Shown here: positions 38,120-49,809 of the stretch, one piece after another
Layout: each line of letters opens with the position of its first letter
How positions within the stretch are numbered: the stretch's first letter is position 1
From: Oenanthe sinensis
Taxonomy: Eukaryota; Streptophyta; Magnoliopsida; Apiales; Apiaceae
DNA: 64,000 nt
Reading direction: 5' to 3'
NCBI GenBank assembly: GCA_028671895.1
Contig: CM053813.1
Span: 41,325,501 to 41,389,500 of the forward strand
Notes under the pieces: model-generated
Database searches by the model: none
What the model was told of the DNA's origin: nothing
Seen by the model: only the letters and a program-made list of their open reading frames with translations
Position numbers and translations under genes: made by a program

Positions 38120-38767
38120 AGTGGATCAATGGCGTCATGAGGGAGATGGGGGCTTAAAAGAGAAAAACCAAGAAGAAAAATAGTCTTTTAGGGTCAAAAG
38201 TGACTTTGGGCAGAGAAACACAAGATTTAAGTGGATTAATGGCGTCATGAGATACAAAGTTTGAATTTTTAATATAAGAAGGAAGAACTCATTTGGTAGC
38301 TAAGAGAAGAAGAAAAAGAAATATCAGAAGGTGACTGGAATAATTTAAATGGTAGAGAGTGTTTGAGAATTTTCGGCAATGTATATGCTGATTCCGATTA
38401 TCATGCTTATAATTCTTTATCAGAAGAAGATAAAATCTTATTTTTGTTTTTGTCAACTAAACGGCTAACAACCTGTTTTGGTTGGACGGTTTCCTCCAAT
38501 TGGAATACATTATGCATACTATTAATAATGGTGTGTGAAATTCTCAGTGCATCAGAGAGTTTTATAGTATCTGTAACAACTTCTAAAGGTTTAAATTTTG
38601 TGGTTGGAGATGTTCTAGAACCAAATGCGTTGCATCTCTATTGTCAGTGGCTATTGATATGTTATAATTTCAACCCCTCCACTATTTCTAAGTTTTCGCC
38701 GGTATAATCCATTAAATTTATTTGAGAGAAAAGAAAGAGGATGTCAAGGTCTAGCGACTAAACAAAT
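38120..38767. other. intergenic DNA with an unrecognised 114-codon open frame
   Basis: An open frame at 38363-38707 (+) has balanced composition (contains SLSEEDKILFLFLS) but no domain I recognise, an ambiguous start and no clear promoter. I do not call it a gene. Confidence 0.4.
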
Positions 38768-39003
38768 ACTTCATCTGTCCTAAAATAATAATCGTTTTGA
38801 CTTTTTACACGTAATTTGGGGTGTAAAAACACTACTTGCATATATAATTTTTCAATTTTCTTTTTTTTTGAATAAAAATATAATACTTCAATTATTATTC
38901 AAAATAATAAAATCATAAAAATAATTTATACAAGTAACTTTTCTTACACCTTAAATCACGTACAAAAAGTCAAAACGACTATTATTTTGGGATAAAAGGA
39001 GTA
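38768..39003. mobile_element. Stowaway-type MITE
   Basis: 236 bp bounded by TA. The left half starts TACTTCATCTGTCCTAAAAT, AATAATCGTTTTGAC; the reverse complement of the right end is TACTCCTTTTATCCCAAAAT, AATAGTCGTTTTGAC. The inverted repeat extends about 60 bp with few mismatches, making it one of the best-preserved MITEs in the window. Confidence 0.8.
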
Positions 39004-39315
39004 ATGAGAAGTTACCTGTTTGATGAAATGTTAGGATAAATTGAATTTTTATCATAATGATTACTCTTTGAATTTTGTACACCTACAGGACCTTTGAAAC
39101 AAGATTAAACACATCTAAAATGAGTTTTATTCACCAATTACAAACTTGCAGCAGTTTATATTTTATACACACCTTAATTATTTATTAATAAATTTAAAAG
39201 ATATTTATAAAAATAACATATTAACAATAAAAAGTAGAAGCATATATATAGTATAATTCAACTAGAACATGCTCGCATGGGTTTAGAGCTGGTTATTACA
39301 CAAAGTGATGTATAT

Positions 39316-39324
39316 CTATATATA
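39316..39324 (+). promoter_or_regulatory. TATA box of NPF-like gene
   Basis: CTATATATAAGG lies about 35 bp before the ATG at 39356, followed by a purine-rich leader (GGAGAGGGGAAAGAGAGAG). The leader would be very short. Confidence 0.45.
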
Positions 39325-40563
39325 AGGAGAGGGGAAAGAGAGAGACAGAGGATCGATGGAGGCTTCCGTTGTTGCTGGAGACAGTGAAGCCCAAGGACTC
39401 CCTTCTAACTCCACTCGCAAACGAGGCGGGTGGATCACCTTCCCGTTCATCATAGGTTTGGTCCATCTCTCTTTCTTTTAGGCTTTAAGTTCAAGCTCTT
39501 GAACATATATACATGTGATTTATATTTATACTTGACATTGCATGTGTTGAATGAAGCAGCAACCAGGGGCGGTTTGTCAATTGCTGGTGGAGGATGGACA
39601 ATGAATTTGATGGTATATCTAATACAGGAATTCAATGTAAAGAGTATAGATGCTGCTCAAATTTTTAATATTGTTAATGGCTGCACCGCTCTTTTTCCGA
39701 TCCTCGGAGCTATCATTGCAGACTCTTTTCTTGGTTGCTACTCTGTCATCTGGATTTCTTCTCTTTTCTCTCTATTGGTAAGAAAGTTTGTGTAATATAC
39801 ATTCAAGATAAATCAATTTCTCATGTTCTAAAACTTACAAGTCTAATATTACAGGGCGTTGTTCTTATAACGGTGACATCTACACATGATTCCTTAAGGC
39901 CTCCACATTGTGGAACCGGATCAAGCTCATGTAAATCTCCATCACCATTCCAGCTTTCAATCCTGTACTCCGGTTTAGCCCTAGGGTGTTTAGGTGTAGG
40001 AGGAACAAGATATACCTTAGGAACAATGGGAGCTAATCAATTCGATAACTCGAAAAACCAAGGCAGTTTCTTCAACTGGTAATTTTTCAGTATGTATGCA
40101 TCTACGGTGATAAGTGTGACAGCTCTTGTGTATATAGAAGATAGTGTGAGTTGGGTGTTGGGGTTTGGCCTTTCTGTATTGGCAAACTTATTAGGGTTGC
40201 TGATTTTCGTGATGGGAAACCGATTTTATCGTCATGTTGAGGCAAACGGGAGTCCATTTACTGATTTAGCTCGGGTTATTGTTGCTGCTATTAGAAAAAG
40301 AAGTGTATTTTTATCGAACAAAGCTGAAGATTATTACCAGGAGCAACTTGCCGAAGATTATTTACCTACTAAATCCCTTAAGTAAGTTTCCTTTAAACCT
40401 AATTCTTGTCAACAAGTAACAACAATAAACAGTAATTGTTAATAAATATCATAAAAGGGTTCACTCGTATCTTGTGAAGGAAGAACATGTTAGGATGGCC
40501 CCACTTAAGAAGGATAAGAATTTTTTTAATTAAAAAAGTCTCGATTGCACTTGTACAACTTTT

Positions 40564-40566
<3 letters not shown>

Positions 40567-40611
<45 letters not shown>
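40567..40611. repeat. (TA)n microsatellite in NPF intron 3
   Basis: About 45 bp of TA immediately to the left of fold-back MITE copy 3; copies 2 and 4 of the family also sit beside long TA tracts. Confidence 0.9.
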
Positions 40612-40619
<8 letters not shown>

Positions 40620-40620
40620 T

Positions 40621-41235
40621 AGGGTGCTACTCTAATAGAAACTAAATTTGACTAGAGACTAGAAACTAACTTTACTCCTCCGTTTTTAATTCCATTTTCC
40701 CGTCAATTGGCAAAAAAAATTTCAAATCTAACTTCACCACATTTTTCTCCATCTCCCAACGATTAATTTGCATATCATATGTGCTATATTCCGGCGATTT
40801 CAAAATTAATCACAAATTTATATTATATATGTTACCAGAAAAAATGCAATCACTAATTTATATTAGATAAATCACTAATTTGTACTATAAGAATCACTAA
40901 TTTGTATTATAAGAATCACCAAAATCACCAGTTTTATTAAATAAATATATATGAAGATCGCCGGAAAAATGGAAATCGCCGGAATATAGCACATATGGTA
41001 TGCAAACTGATCGTTGGAAGATAAGAAAAAATGTTGTGAAGTTAGATTTAAAAAAAGATTCACCAATTGGCGGAAAAATTCAAACTAAAAACGGAGGGGA
41101 TCAGATGATATTGTGTATGAGAGGGTGTATTTTAATTGTGTGAGGTGCCCTCTAGGGGGCATTAGATTAGATTAAATATGTGATTTAGATTAGGTTCTAG
41201 TTTCTAAATTTGACTTGTTTCTATTTGAATCTGCC
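40621..41235 (+). mobile_element. fold-back MITE family A, copy 3 (diverged), in NPF intron 3
   Basis: Shares the internal blocks of family A: CCGTTTTTAATTCCATTTTC, CCGTCAATTGGCAAA, CTAACTTCACCACATTTTTC, CATATGTGCTATATTC, repeated AATCACTAATTTGTATTA, and the inverted right half. The outer ends differ: AATAGAAACTAAATTTGACT on the left is mirrored by AAATTTGACTTGTTTCTATT on the right. It is therefore a subfamily with altered termini. Confidence 0.75.
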
Positions 41236-41266
<31 letters not shown>

Positions 41267-41267
41267 T

Positions 41268-41515
41268 AGGGATCTAAAGAAAACTTTTTAGATAGAAAAC
41301 TTAGAGACCATCATCTACACCGTTCATTATATAATTAACAAAATTGTAATAGTTTCCAAATATATGTAAATAAATGTCAAACATCTGGGAAAAAAAACTA
41401 ATATTCTAATTTAATAGTCTAATTTAATATGAACCATCAGATCAATTAGAAATCAACGGTTGATAAAAGTACCTTAATTTTCTCCAAAATATTAGTTTTC
41501 TTTTGATCATTCCCC
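41268..41515. mobile_element. MITE candidate with GGGAT...AAAGAAAACT ends
   Basis: The left end TAGGGATCTAAAGAAAACT and the reverse complement of the right end (TAGGGGAATGATCAAAAGAAAACT, split here by gaps) are inverted with a few gaps. About 250 bp, AT-rich, non-coding, between TATATA runs. Confidence 0.5.
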
Positions 41516-41545
41516 TATATATATATATATAAGGAAAAAAAACTT

Positions 41546-41790
41546 TTACTTCCTCCGTTTTTTATTATTTGGCGTTTGACTTTCTGATACATATTTTAAT
41601 TAGGAGCTCTGACTATATAGTTAAAATTATTAGTTTTCAAAAAAAAATTCTAAATCAAAATATGTAATCAAAATTTTAATTTATAAAAAAATTAATTAAA
41701 AATAATAATTTTTATTATGCAATCATGGTAGTTTAATATGTGTGTTAAAAATCAAAATCACAAATAAAAAAAACTGTGAGAGTGCCATTA
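41546..41790. mobile_element. Stowaway-like element, right end degraded
   Basis: Starts TACTTCCTCCGTTTTTTATT, then TTTGGCGTTTGACTTTCTGA, resembling the element at 22472 including its AGGAG(C/T)T(C/T)TGACTATATAGTT block. The right end is poorly conserved, so the boundary is approximate. Confidence 0.5.
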
Positions 41791-42022
41791 TTGTTCTTAT
41801 ATCTGCAGTTGGTGACCCCATTTATTATTCAACAACTTTTGCTATTTGTTGGGAGGCTAGGGTCTTGCTCGATATAATTTTTTATCAATTCGTGGTAGGG
41901 GTGTGATAGGGTGCCATCACACCCATGTCAAATTCCATTCAATATAAAATGTGGGCTCTCGTTTTAGCATTATTACTGGTAGGTTTTTTTGTCAGAAACA
42001 TCATACAATTGCAACATGGAGG

Positions 42023-42240
42023 GGGTGTTTGGGGGAACTTTTTTCCAGAATAAGTCAACTTATTTTAAGACAAAGTTAGAGATTCCTAACTTTTTTCTGA
42101 AAAAAAATTAACTTTTTTTTACAACTTATAGAATCTCAAATATACATTAAATACTTGTATAAAAAACATTTATCAAAATATGAAATTTTTACCCGAAAAT
42201 AAATCCAAAAAGACTTATTTTAAGGCAGGCCAAACAGGCC
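42023..42240. mobile_element. MITE family B, copy 1 (GGGTGTTTGG ends)
   Basis: Begins GGGTGTTTGGGGGAAC and ends GCCAAACAGGCC, an imperfect inverted pair, with AATAAG/CTTATTTT subterminal words. A second copy with the same ends lies at 54811. The class resembles hAT-type MITEs; no clear 8-bp target duplication was seen. Confidence 0.5.
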
Positions 42241-42358
42241 AGGAGTTGTATCCGAAAGAATGGACTTATATATGTAATAATTAATGATCGTTAAATATAT
42301 TACGGAGTATCTATCAATTATTAAAGATGCACTTGGTAACATGCTAAAGGGTTAAATG

Positions 42359-43088
42359 AGACTCACCGGTTACTAAATTCAAAAAACTTATATTTACGTC
42401 ACTCAAATAATTAATACTTATATTTGGTAATTGTCGTTGACATCGCTAACAATAAAAACTTGTATTTACATAACTCAAGTAATTAAAATTTATATTTAGT
42501 AATTGTCGTTAACATCGCCAATAAAATAAAAACTGAACTTGCAACTTACTGAACTCAATTTCAACTTACATTTACATTCCTAAATTAATAAAAACTTGCA
42601 ACTGGGTATTAAACACAAATAAACTTGCAACTAAGATATTAAACAAAAATAAACTTGCAATTTATAAAATTGAACTCAACTCCCTTCTCCGTCTCTCTCT
42701 TCTCTCTCAATCTCTCACAATATCTCTCAATCTCCCAAACTCTCATAATCTATCTCATCTCTCAATCTCTCACAATCTCTCTCAAACTCTTGTCCTCCAA
42801 ATAGGTAATTTGTCTTCATTGAACCCCTATAAACAGGGTAATTTGCTCTGTGATTCTAGTACCTTTCGAAATTATTATTGTACTAATTTCTCCCTACAAC
42901 ACTCTATAAATGAAAATATGTGATATTTTATAATTTTTTAATTTCGATTACCCAGTTGCAAGTTGATGATTGGTTCAGTTAGTCAATTTCAAGTTTTTAT
43001 TAGTTCAGTTAGTCGATTGCAAGTTTATATTAGTTCAGTTATTCCAGTGCAAGTTTTTTTGAGTTCAGTGACTCATTTGTAAGGTGAG
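42359..43088. mobile_element. long inverted-repeat element with AACTTGCAA subterminal repeats
   Basis: The left part has repeated AACTTGCAACT, TTGAACTCAA and GTAATTGTCGTT words. The right part has the reverse complements (GTTGCAAGTT, TTGAGTTCAG, AGTTCAGTTAGTC) four or more times. The outer ends ACTCACCGGTTACTAAATTC and, in reverse complement, ACTCACCTTACAAATGAGTC are similar. A CT-rich block at 42680-42790 lies between. Subterminal repeats of this kind suit Mutator- or CACTA-like non-autonomous elements; no transposase frame. Confidence 0.45.
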
Positions 43089-44195
43089 TGCGAGTTTGAT
43101 TATAAATAAGTCATTTAACATAAATTATCTCATAATGTCATCAAGAGAGTTCTAACCGATGTCGGCATGTCTAGAGCTTGAAATATGATATTTCAATATT
43201 CAAAAAAAAAAATTATGCACCAACTAGGATTGAATATTGTACAAGTTAAACGGCAGGAAGAATCGGCAACTTAACATGTAATCCTTGTAACACTTGTAAC
43301 ACGTCTGTTAAAGTTTAATTGTATGATCGAAGGAGGCTCCATTTTTTAATATGCGCGCAGGTTCTTAAACTCCGCAGCGGTGAAAACTGAAGGGCATATC
43401 AAGTTCGATGGCTCCCTTGCAAAATCATGGAAGCTATGCACAGTTAAACAAGTAGAAGATCTCAAAGCCCTAATCAAAATCATCCCACTATGGTCAACTG
43501 GTATATTTGTAGCCACTCCTATAGCAATCCAAGGAAGCTTAATAGTCCTACAAGCTCTAACTATGGATCGTCACATTGGACCTGATTTCCAAATCCCAGC
43601 TGGCTCTATGGTTGTCTTCATATTTATCTTCACAGCTGTTTCTTTAACACTGATTGATAGATTCCTATATCCCACATGGAAAAAGTTAACTGGTAGTCCA
43701 CCAACTCCTCTCCAACGAATAGCAGTTGGCCATGTTTTAAATGTGCTGAGCATGATGGCGTCAGCAATGGTTGAGTCGAAGCGACTGAACACAGCCAAGT
43801 CAAACCAGAGAGACCCCATTTTGCCTATATCAGTGATTTGGCTTATGCCGCCATTGGCTATTGTCGGCATTGGAGAAGCCTTTCACTTTCCAGGACAAGT
43901 TTCATTATACTACCAAGAATTTCCTGCGTCGTTAAAGAGTACAGCAACTGCAATGGTTTCTCTGTTTATCGGTATTGCATATTATCTGAGTACAGCAATA
44001 GTTGATTCGGCTAGAAGGATGACAAGCTGGTTACCAGACGATATAAATCATGGAAGGTTGGATAATGTGTACTGGGTGATAGTGGTTTTGGGGGTTTTGA
44101 ACTTCACTTATTTTCTAGTTTGTTCTTATTTCTATGAGTATCAAAATCCAAATATTGAGATTGAGGTGGAGGATAGGTCTAAGTTAGACAAATGA

Positions 44196-44829
44196 ATGTG
44201 GATATTGATAATTACAACTCTTTCACTCAAACTGAGAGGCATTGTATGAAACTTGATTGAGTGATTAGATATAGAATATAACATGAAAAAAGGTATCTAC
44301 CAATAAAGGTATCAGAACGATCCCTTTTGCAGCCATGTACCCAAATCTAGAGTCGTACAAAAAAAAAACTAATATTTTCCAAGGGCCTGATATATAAGTA
44401 CAGTACTTCACATTTCACAGTCACTGAAAACAACACACAGTCAACACATACACAAATTATTTTTCCCTCTACAAGAATAATCTTAAGATGAAAAAATAGG
44501 ATATATAATTTAGGGAACCCATAACTTAATAACAAGTGTAATTTTCACAGATCTCTTTGATGGTTTCATGCAGTCACTCACATTACTAATAAGTGGGTCT
44601 CACAAGTATATAAGGAGAGGCTTGTGGAATTATGGATTAAAAAGAACTGTCAAATAACTTCTAACTTTCATCACCAGATGTGAGAAGGATAAAATTATCT
44701 GAGTCTATATGTGTTCATATACATATATACAATTCTAAAGAAGACACAGCTAGACTACTGGGATCTCATTTTAGATGAATTCTAATTGCCAGGCAAAGAA
44801 TAGAACTAAAATCTTACAAAGTTAGCTTA
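44196..44829. other. convergent intergenic region
   Basis: Between the 3' ends of the NPF-like gene (+) and the gene on the minus strand. It should hold both 3' untranslated regions. No other gene seen. Confidence 0.55.
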
Positions 44830-47223
44830 CTATAAATCTGCAGGTTGAGTGTTGGTGCATTTTGTACAATCAAAAGGTACAATTTCATTGGTCTTTCGTT
44901 TCACCTGAAAGCAACAGAAAATGTTAAAGCCCAGTTAAGATATATAAGATATTCTGCACCAATATATACATTTCAGCCATATTTCTGGTGTGGAGAGATC
45001 AATACTATACTGCATTAAGAGCGCTTTCTTGAACCTCCAAAGAAAAGTTAACATGACACCTCAAATACATAATAGTACTACAGTACAAGTATGATATATA
45101 TCATGCGAAGCAGAATAAATCAATCATTAACTTCATAGATTAGAAATGTTATTTAGGATTAATATATACAACAATGGCAGGACTTGTAGCCTGGTCTAAA
45201 CAACTAACCAGCAAAGGTGATGTACAAAATGAATTAAAAAGAATTCAATGGTACAAAATGAATTATTAAGCAAAAGTAATACGTTTCTTATGAATTCAAA
45301 TTGTCAAAGAACAAAAGACTTTTAAGGGAAACGTCACACCGCTGCAGACTAATTTAACCAAGTACATGTGAATGTGCTATCATAAGGTTTAGATAGAGTG
45401 GGAAGACAAAATGAGACATAAGATGGGCATGTAAAGATTCCCTATGAAGCACAGAGTTACTAAATGGGACAAGTTTTCTACAATTTTGCATTAAACAATT
45501 ATAGATGAGCAGATATAAAGGGGTAAAGCTACAGTAAAACAAGTACAGAAATCTTGGTAAGATTAAAAATAGATGGCTCGTTGAAAGGAATATTAAAGAT
45601 CAACATTTTAGTATTATTGGCCTTGCAAAAAATATTAAAAGGCACTTCCTTGAAAAGAATTATATTTGTAGTAAGTTCTAATGACACATCTGAAAGTAAA
45701 TATTCAAACTTAAAATTGGACTTCAAATTTCAAATGTCAGCGGACAAACTTACTAAGATTAGAGACAGTTTACTTTAATCGTGACATAGACGTATCTAGA
45801 TTTCAAATAACACACAAACCAAAAAGATTAAAAGTTGTACCCAGTGCACAAGCAGACCCACTTGACCATCACACCAAGCATTGACCTTTACACAAACTAC
45901 TCTAGATACTAAAAAGACTGGAATTGATTGTTGATACATAGAAAAGATTCACAATAATAGCCAAAGAAAGATATATGTAAGTAATAAAATAGGAGGTTCA
46001 TACCGGAGACCATGGACTTGGTTCAGGAAGGGATTTGTCAGGAGGAGAATTTTGTACAGCACCACTTTTCTTTGTCAATATATCCTGAGAAAAGCACCTT
46101 ATGAGATATTAACCATGAACCTAATAGTTAAATAAGAACCATGCTTACTCCAATTGGTTTATCAAAGGATCGGACGAATACATACTTTAGAATATAGGCT
46201 CATTGCAAAGGCATCAACTTTACATTATCTACAAAGAGCAGTTACTGAATGAGTAATAATTATGCACCGCTTCGGTCAGCATACACTAAATTATTAGTTT
46301 TTAGCACCAATATAAATTTTAACCCAGTTAGATGCACAAGTTCCACCAGAAAACCAGTATATTCATTGTAAAAACTAAAAAACAAACTTGTTTCCAGAAT
46401 TAGTACTTAGCAGATCAATTGCTAACCAAATGATCCATATATTGATTTACAGCTGTTCTCGTTCCCTAACATGCTCGAGACTGATCCCATCATGAGTTTG
46501 ATAGAAAATATATTTAAAATTCTTGTTGAAGATTTTCCAGTAGAGTATAGAGACCTTGTTCCATAGCCCCCAAGGCCTACACCGTCCAAATCAGGTTTTA
46601 CACTCACCGTTTCTAAAAAAACTACTCTATCCATTATAATCTTACAAAAAAGTGTTGCATCTAAAATATTTAGGAATACTTTAGATGTATAATCTCTGTA
46701 ACAGTTGTGTACGATAAATCACATGACTAATACATGCCTCCTTCTCATAGACATAACCAGAACTTATTAGTGCTTAGTTTAGTATTGGTAGCACAATTAT
46801 GTAATACTGATGTTTGGCATGATATATTTAAATCTGTATTACATCATCATGTATAGTCGTATATTTAATGTAACTTAGTATAGTATTTGCTGATGCACCG
46901 ATGTTTTACCAGAAGGACACTCATTGAAAAAGATAATTTTTTAGAATGGGACAAGACTACAATTATGGAAAAGAGGGAGTGGTCATCTAAGTTCAAAATG
47001 ATTTTATAAGTGGACTAATTCACCCAGTCCATATGAACTAATACGCCGTGTATATACATGTGTTAAATAATTATAGTAGCTCTTACAACATTTTGAAATG
47101 AAGACGGCCTTTCTCTAGGGGACTGATCAGTACGGTAAAGTATCTATATCTGTGATGGATGTTCTGTTTGATAATTTCTTATAATTATAAATGTTTTCAG
47201 GATACTTGTTCAGGCATTGTGCA

Positions 47224-47636
47224 GGTCCTACAGGAGTACATGTTGTTGGGAGTTATCCCACATCGTTTGTGGGAGGGGCAGTTTGCTAGTTAATAAGTAG
47301 TCAAGTTAACTCCATTAGTACGAGGCCTTTTGGGGTATGCCCAAATACAAATCCATGCGGGCTCGTCCCAAAGCGGACAATATCATACTATTGTGGAGTC
47401 AAGGCTTGCTTGCGGCCCAACAAGTGGCATCAGAGCCAAGTTATATCAGTTCATAACAATCTCATATGAATGGGCCTAGAAAGAGGCAGATGGACATCTC
47501 ATATGAATGGGCCTAGAAAGAGGCAGATGGACTTGCCCCATGATGCTTAAGGGGGAGGCAGGGTCACACTGCACTGAAGGAGGCAGATTCGACAGATACC
47601 ATTCCAGACCCATATAAGGTCCTGCAGGAGTACATG
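47224..47636 (+). mobile_element. small LTR-retrotransposon remnant (TRIM-like) in an intron
   Basis: TGTTGGGAGTTATCCCACAT at 47244 begins a segment ending GCGGCCCAACA at 47423: a 180-bp LTR-like unit with inverted TGTTGGG/CCCAACA ends. Two bases later comes TGGCATCAGAGCCA, close to the primer-binding site for initiator methionine tRNA (TGGTATCAGAGC). Then follow two exact copies of a 37-bp unit starting ATCTCATATGAATGGGCC. The segment is flanked by GGTCCTACAGGAGTACATG and GGTCCTGCAGGAGTACATG (19 bp, one mismatch). No coding region and no second LTR. Confidence 0.65.
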
Positions 47637-47804
47637 AGCTAAAGTTCTTATCCCACTTCCCCCACAAATCCCAAACCAACTCGTGCATGCCACTTTTTCT
47701 TTTGAAAGAACACACACAGCCTCAGCAGGCTACATTTCTCATAAATTAACATAAGAAGATATTCAAAAAGATGATACTAAATATAAGACATATAACTCTC
47801 CTAC

Positions 47805-49167
47805 CTCGCCGGCAGCTTCAATAGCAACCAACCATTCATCGGAGAAGGGAACAGCATCAGGTGGTGGTATTATTAAACTATTAGCTTTTTTACCCCTTCC
47901 AGATTGCTTCCTGCTTACAAAACGAAGCAAATTAGAGTGTTTCCAAGTTTCAGAAGCAACTGTAATATACCACAAGCAACACATTGAAGGTAAGAAGGCA
48001 TGTACAAGCTTGTTAAGGAACACTTACATTGATGAAGTTTCATCACTGTCTTTCATATAGGCAGGGCCACTGTCCCCAGAACACTGATCAGATACAGTAC
48101 CCGAACTAGACAGGTTTGATTCCTCTTTAAATTGCTCAGTGGTTGCAGTAATGTGTGTATGTTGGCAAGGTAATATTTTAACAGGAGGGTCTGCTCAAAA
48201 TATCTAATCCATTTGCATCTTCGTGTGCTCTCTCCAAGTTTGCAAATTCAGAATGCTTAATACATTAGGATTCACTCCCATAAGAAGCTCGTAACATCGA
48301 ACTTTTCTCCACAATTCTGCCAGTATATTCATTTTGAAAAACTTTAACAGTGTCTCCCTTACCAGTACCGTCTAAGCAAGAATCAGCTGCAACACACTCC
48401 ATGTTAGCATTATTTCTGAAGCCATGTGCATCATTTTCGTTGCCTTCATGCATCAAATCCTGATCATATTGGACCAATGAGCCAGATACTTCACCTAGAA
48501 AAGGCTTTTCCGCAGTCAAAGAAGTAGCAGTGTAAATGGGGACAACTTCATGCCTGAAATGTGTATCTCTGGAACCGTCTTGAATGTCGACTGGCGGACT
48601 AACCTCTACAAGATCAAACTGTGCCTTTAAAGGAGGTTGCTCTGTTAATCGATTTAAATCAAATTCAGCATCTTGACTTCGAGCTGGTGATAGGGCAGAA
48701 ATGACCTCGGAACCATCTGTTTCACTTTTACTACCCTTGCTTCTTTCTTGAATGACAAACGGAATACTTCCATGGACTTTTTTGCCTCGGAATTCTTTAG
48801 AATACAATTCAGGGTTACACTGGTGATTTTGTTCAGCTCTAAGGCAAGGACACTGAAGCTCTAAAGTATCTGGTAAAATACTAGATTTGCTTTCTATATT
48901 AAAATTATCATTGTGGTCCCGTAGTTGTCCTTCCATATTAGCTTCATTCTCCTGCTCAGAGTGTTTGCTTTTATACAGAAATTCAGCGCTGTTCCGCTCA
49001 ATTCCACTAGAAGATAGGGCTTTTCTATCATTAACTCCCATACTTCTACTTGTATCTTTTAAGATATTGCAACCAAGTGAGTGGCTTTCCACATAAGGGG
49101 CTTGATTAGGCTCACATGCGAAAGGTTTTACTGGTTCAGTTATTTCCATAAAGGGGTCATCATGCTC
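47805..49167 (-). repeat. duplicated exon cassette, copy II (repeat 3 exon plus PFSDEWL exon)
   Basis: Contains a 1.14-kb exon with the repeat module (SILPDTLELQCPCLRAEQN, NQCNPELYS, EVSPPVDIQDGS), ending SSGTVSDQCSGDSGPAYMKD, a 117-bp intron and a short exon with AVPFSDEWL. Order, intron length and even intron sequence (GGCATGTACAAGCTTGTTAA) match copy I at 49810-51000. Module 3 has a TAA at about 48265 where module 2 has AAA, and a 2-bp deletion near 48188. Confidence 0.85.
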
Positions 49168-49809
49168 CTGAACATATTTTCTATTTAATCAGTGATATAG
49201 TTAGGTATTACTAGCACGATAATGCAATGATATGATTTAATCTTTTCCTGTCAGATGTCGTTTTTTTGACAATTTCTTATTTATAAAGGCTTCAAGACAC
49301 TTGTTCAAGTACAGATATTAGTATTATACACCTAAAGTTACAATATCCTTCCAGATCCATACAAAGTACTACGGTATATATACATGTGACATGTGTTAAA
49401 TAATTAGATAACTTTTTATGACATTTCAAAATAAAGACATTGGTTCTTTATGCAAACACAGTCAATCCCCCCTCATGCTTGCTCTGCGGTGCCTAGTCGA
49501 TCAGTCCAAACTCATCTGCGCTCGCACTTGGTTTCCTAAATGGCATGTCCAGTACAGTAAAAGTATTTATTTCTGTGACATGTATTTAATTTGATATTTT
49601 TTTATTTATAAATGTTTTTTCAAGTCTATTGCTGAAGTAACTACGTGAGCTATATCTATTGTGAACCTCCTCCCCCCCCCCCCCCAACCGACCGACTGAA
49701 ACCACATTCCATAATTGAGAAACAAAAAGTAGCAAGCTACATTTCGCATATATTAACATTAAAAGATATTTATACAGATGATACTAAGATATAATGACAA
49801 TTTTGCTAC

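Larger units (their letters stand above)
39356..44195 (+). pseudogene. NRT1/PTR family (NPF2, NAXT-like) transporter with in-frame stop
   Basis: Major-facilitator transporter of the NPF2/NAXT type; relatives move nitrate or other small solutes across plant membranes. Exons: 39356-39455, 39560-39777, 39855-40381, 43361-44195, total 1,680 nt (560 codons with the final stop), typical of NPF. Family landmarks: RKRGGWITFPFIIAT at the N-terminus, FNVKSIDAAQI, LALGCLGVGGTRYTLGTMG, GANQFDNSKNQGSFFNW, MDRHIGPDFQIPAGS, GIGEAFHFPGQVSLYYQEFP and DDINHGRLDNVYW. The ExxER proton-coupling motif of TM1 is absent, as in NAXT1 from memory. Codon 182, directly after SFFNW, is TAA (40080-40082) where the family has an aromatic residue (Phe/Tyr). 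Everything downstream stays open and conserved, so it is a single recent nonsense change or a sequencing error. Intron 3 (2.98 kb) is packed with MITEs. Confidence 0.85.

Noticed and set aside
38363..38707. 114-codon plus-strand open frame between MITEs
   Set aside because: No recognisable domain, no clear start or promoter; recorded only as an unsupported frame.
40080..40092. Reading the NPF stop as part of a 12-base intron (GTAATTTTTCAG)
   Set aside because: It has GT and AG ends, but 12 bases is far below the minimum plant intron and removing it would delete conserved FF residues.
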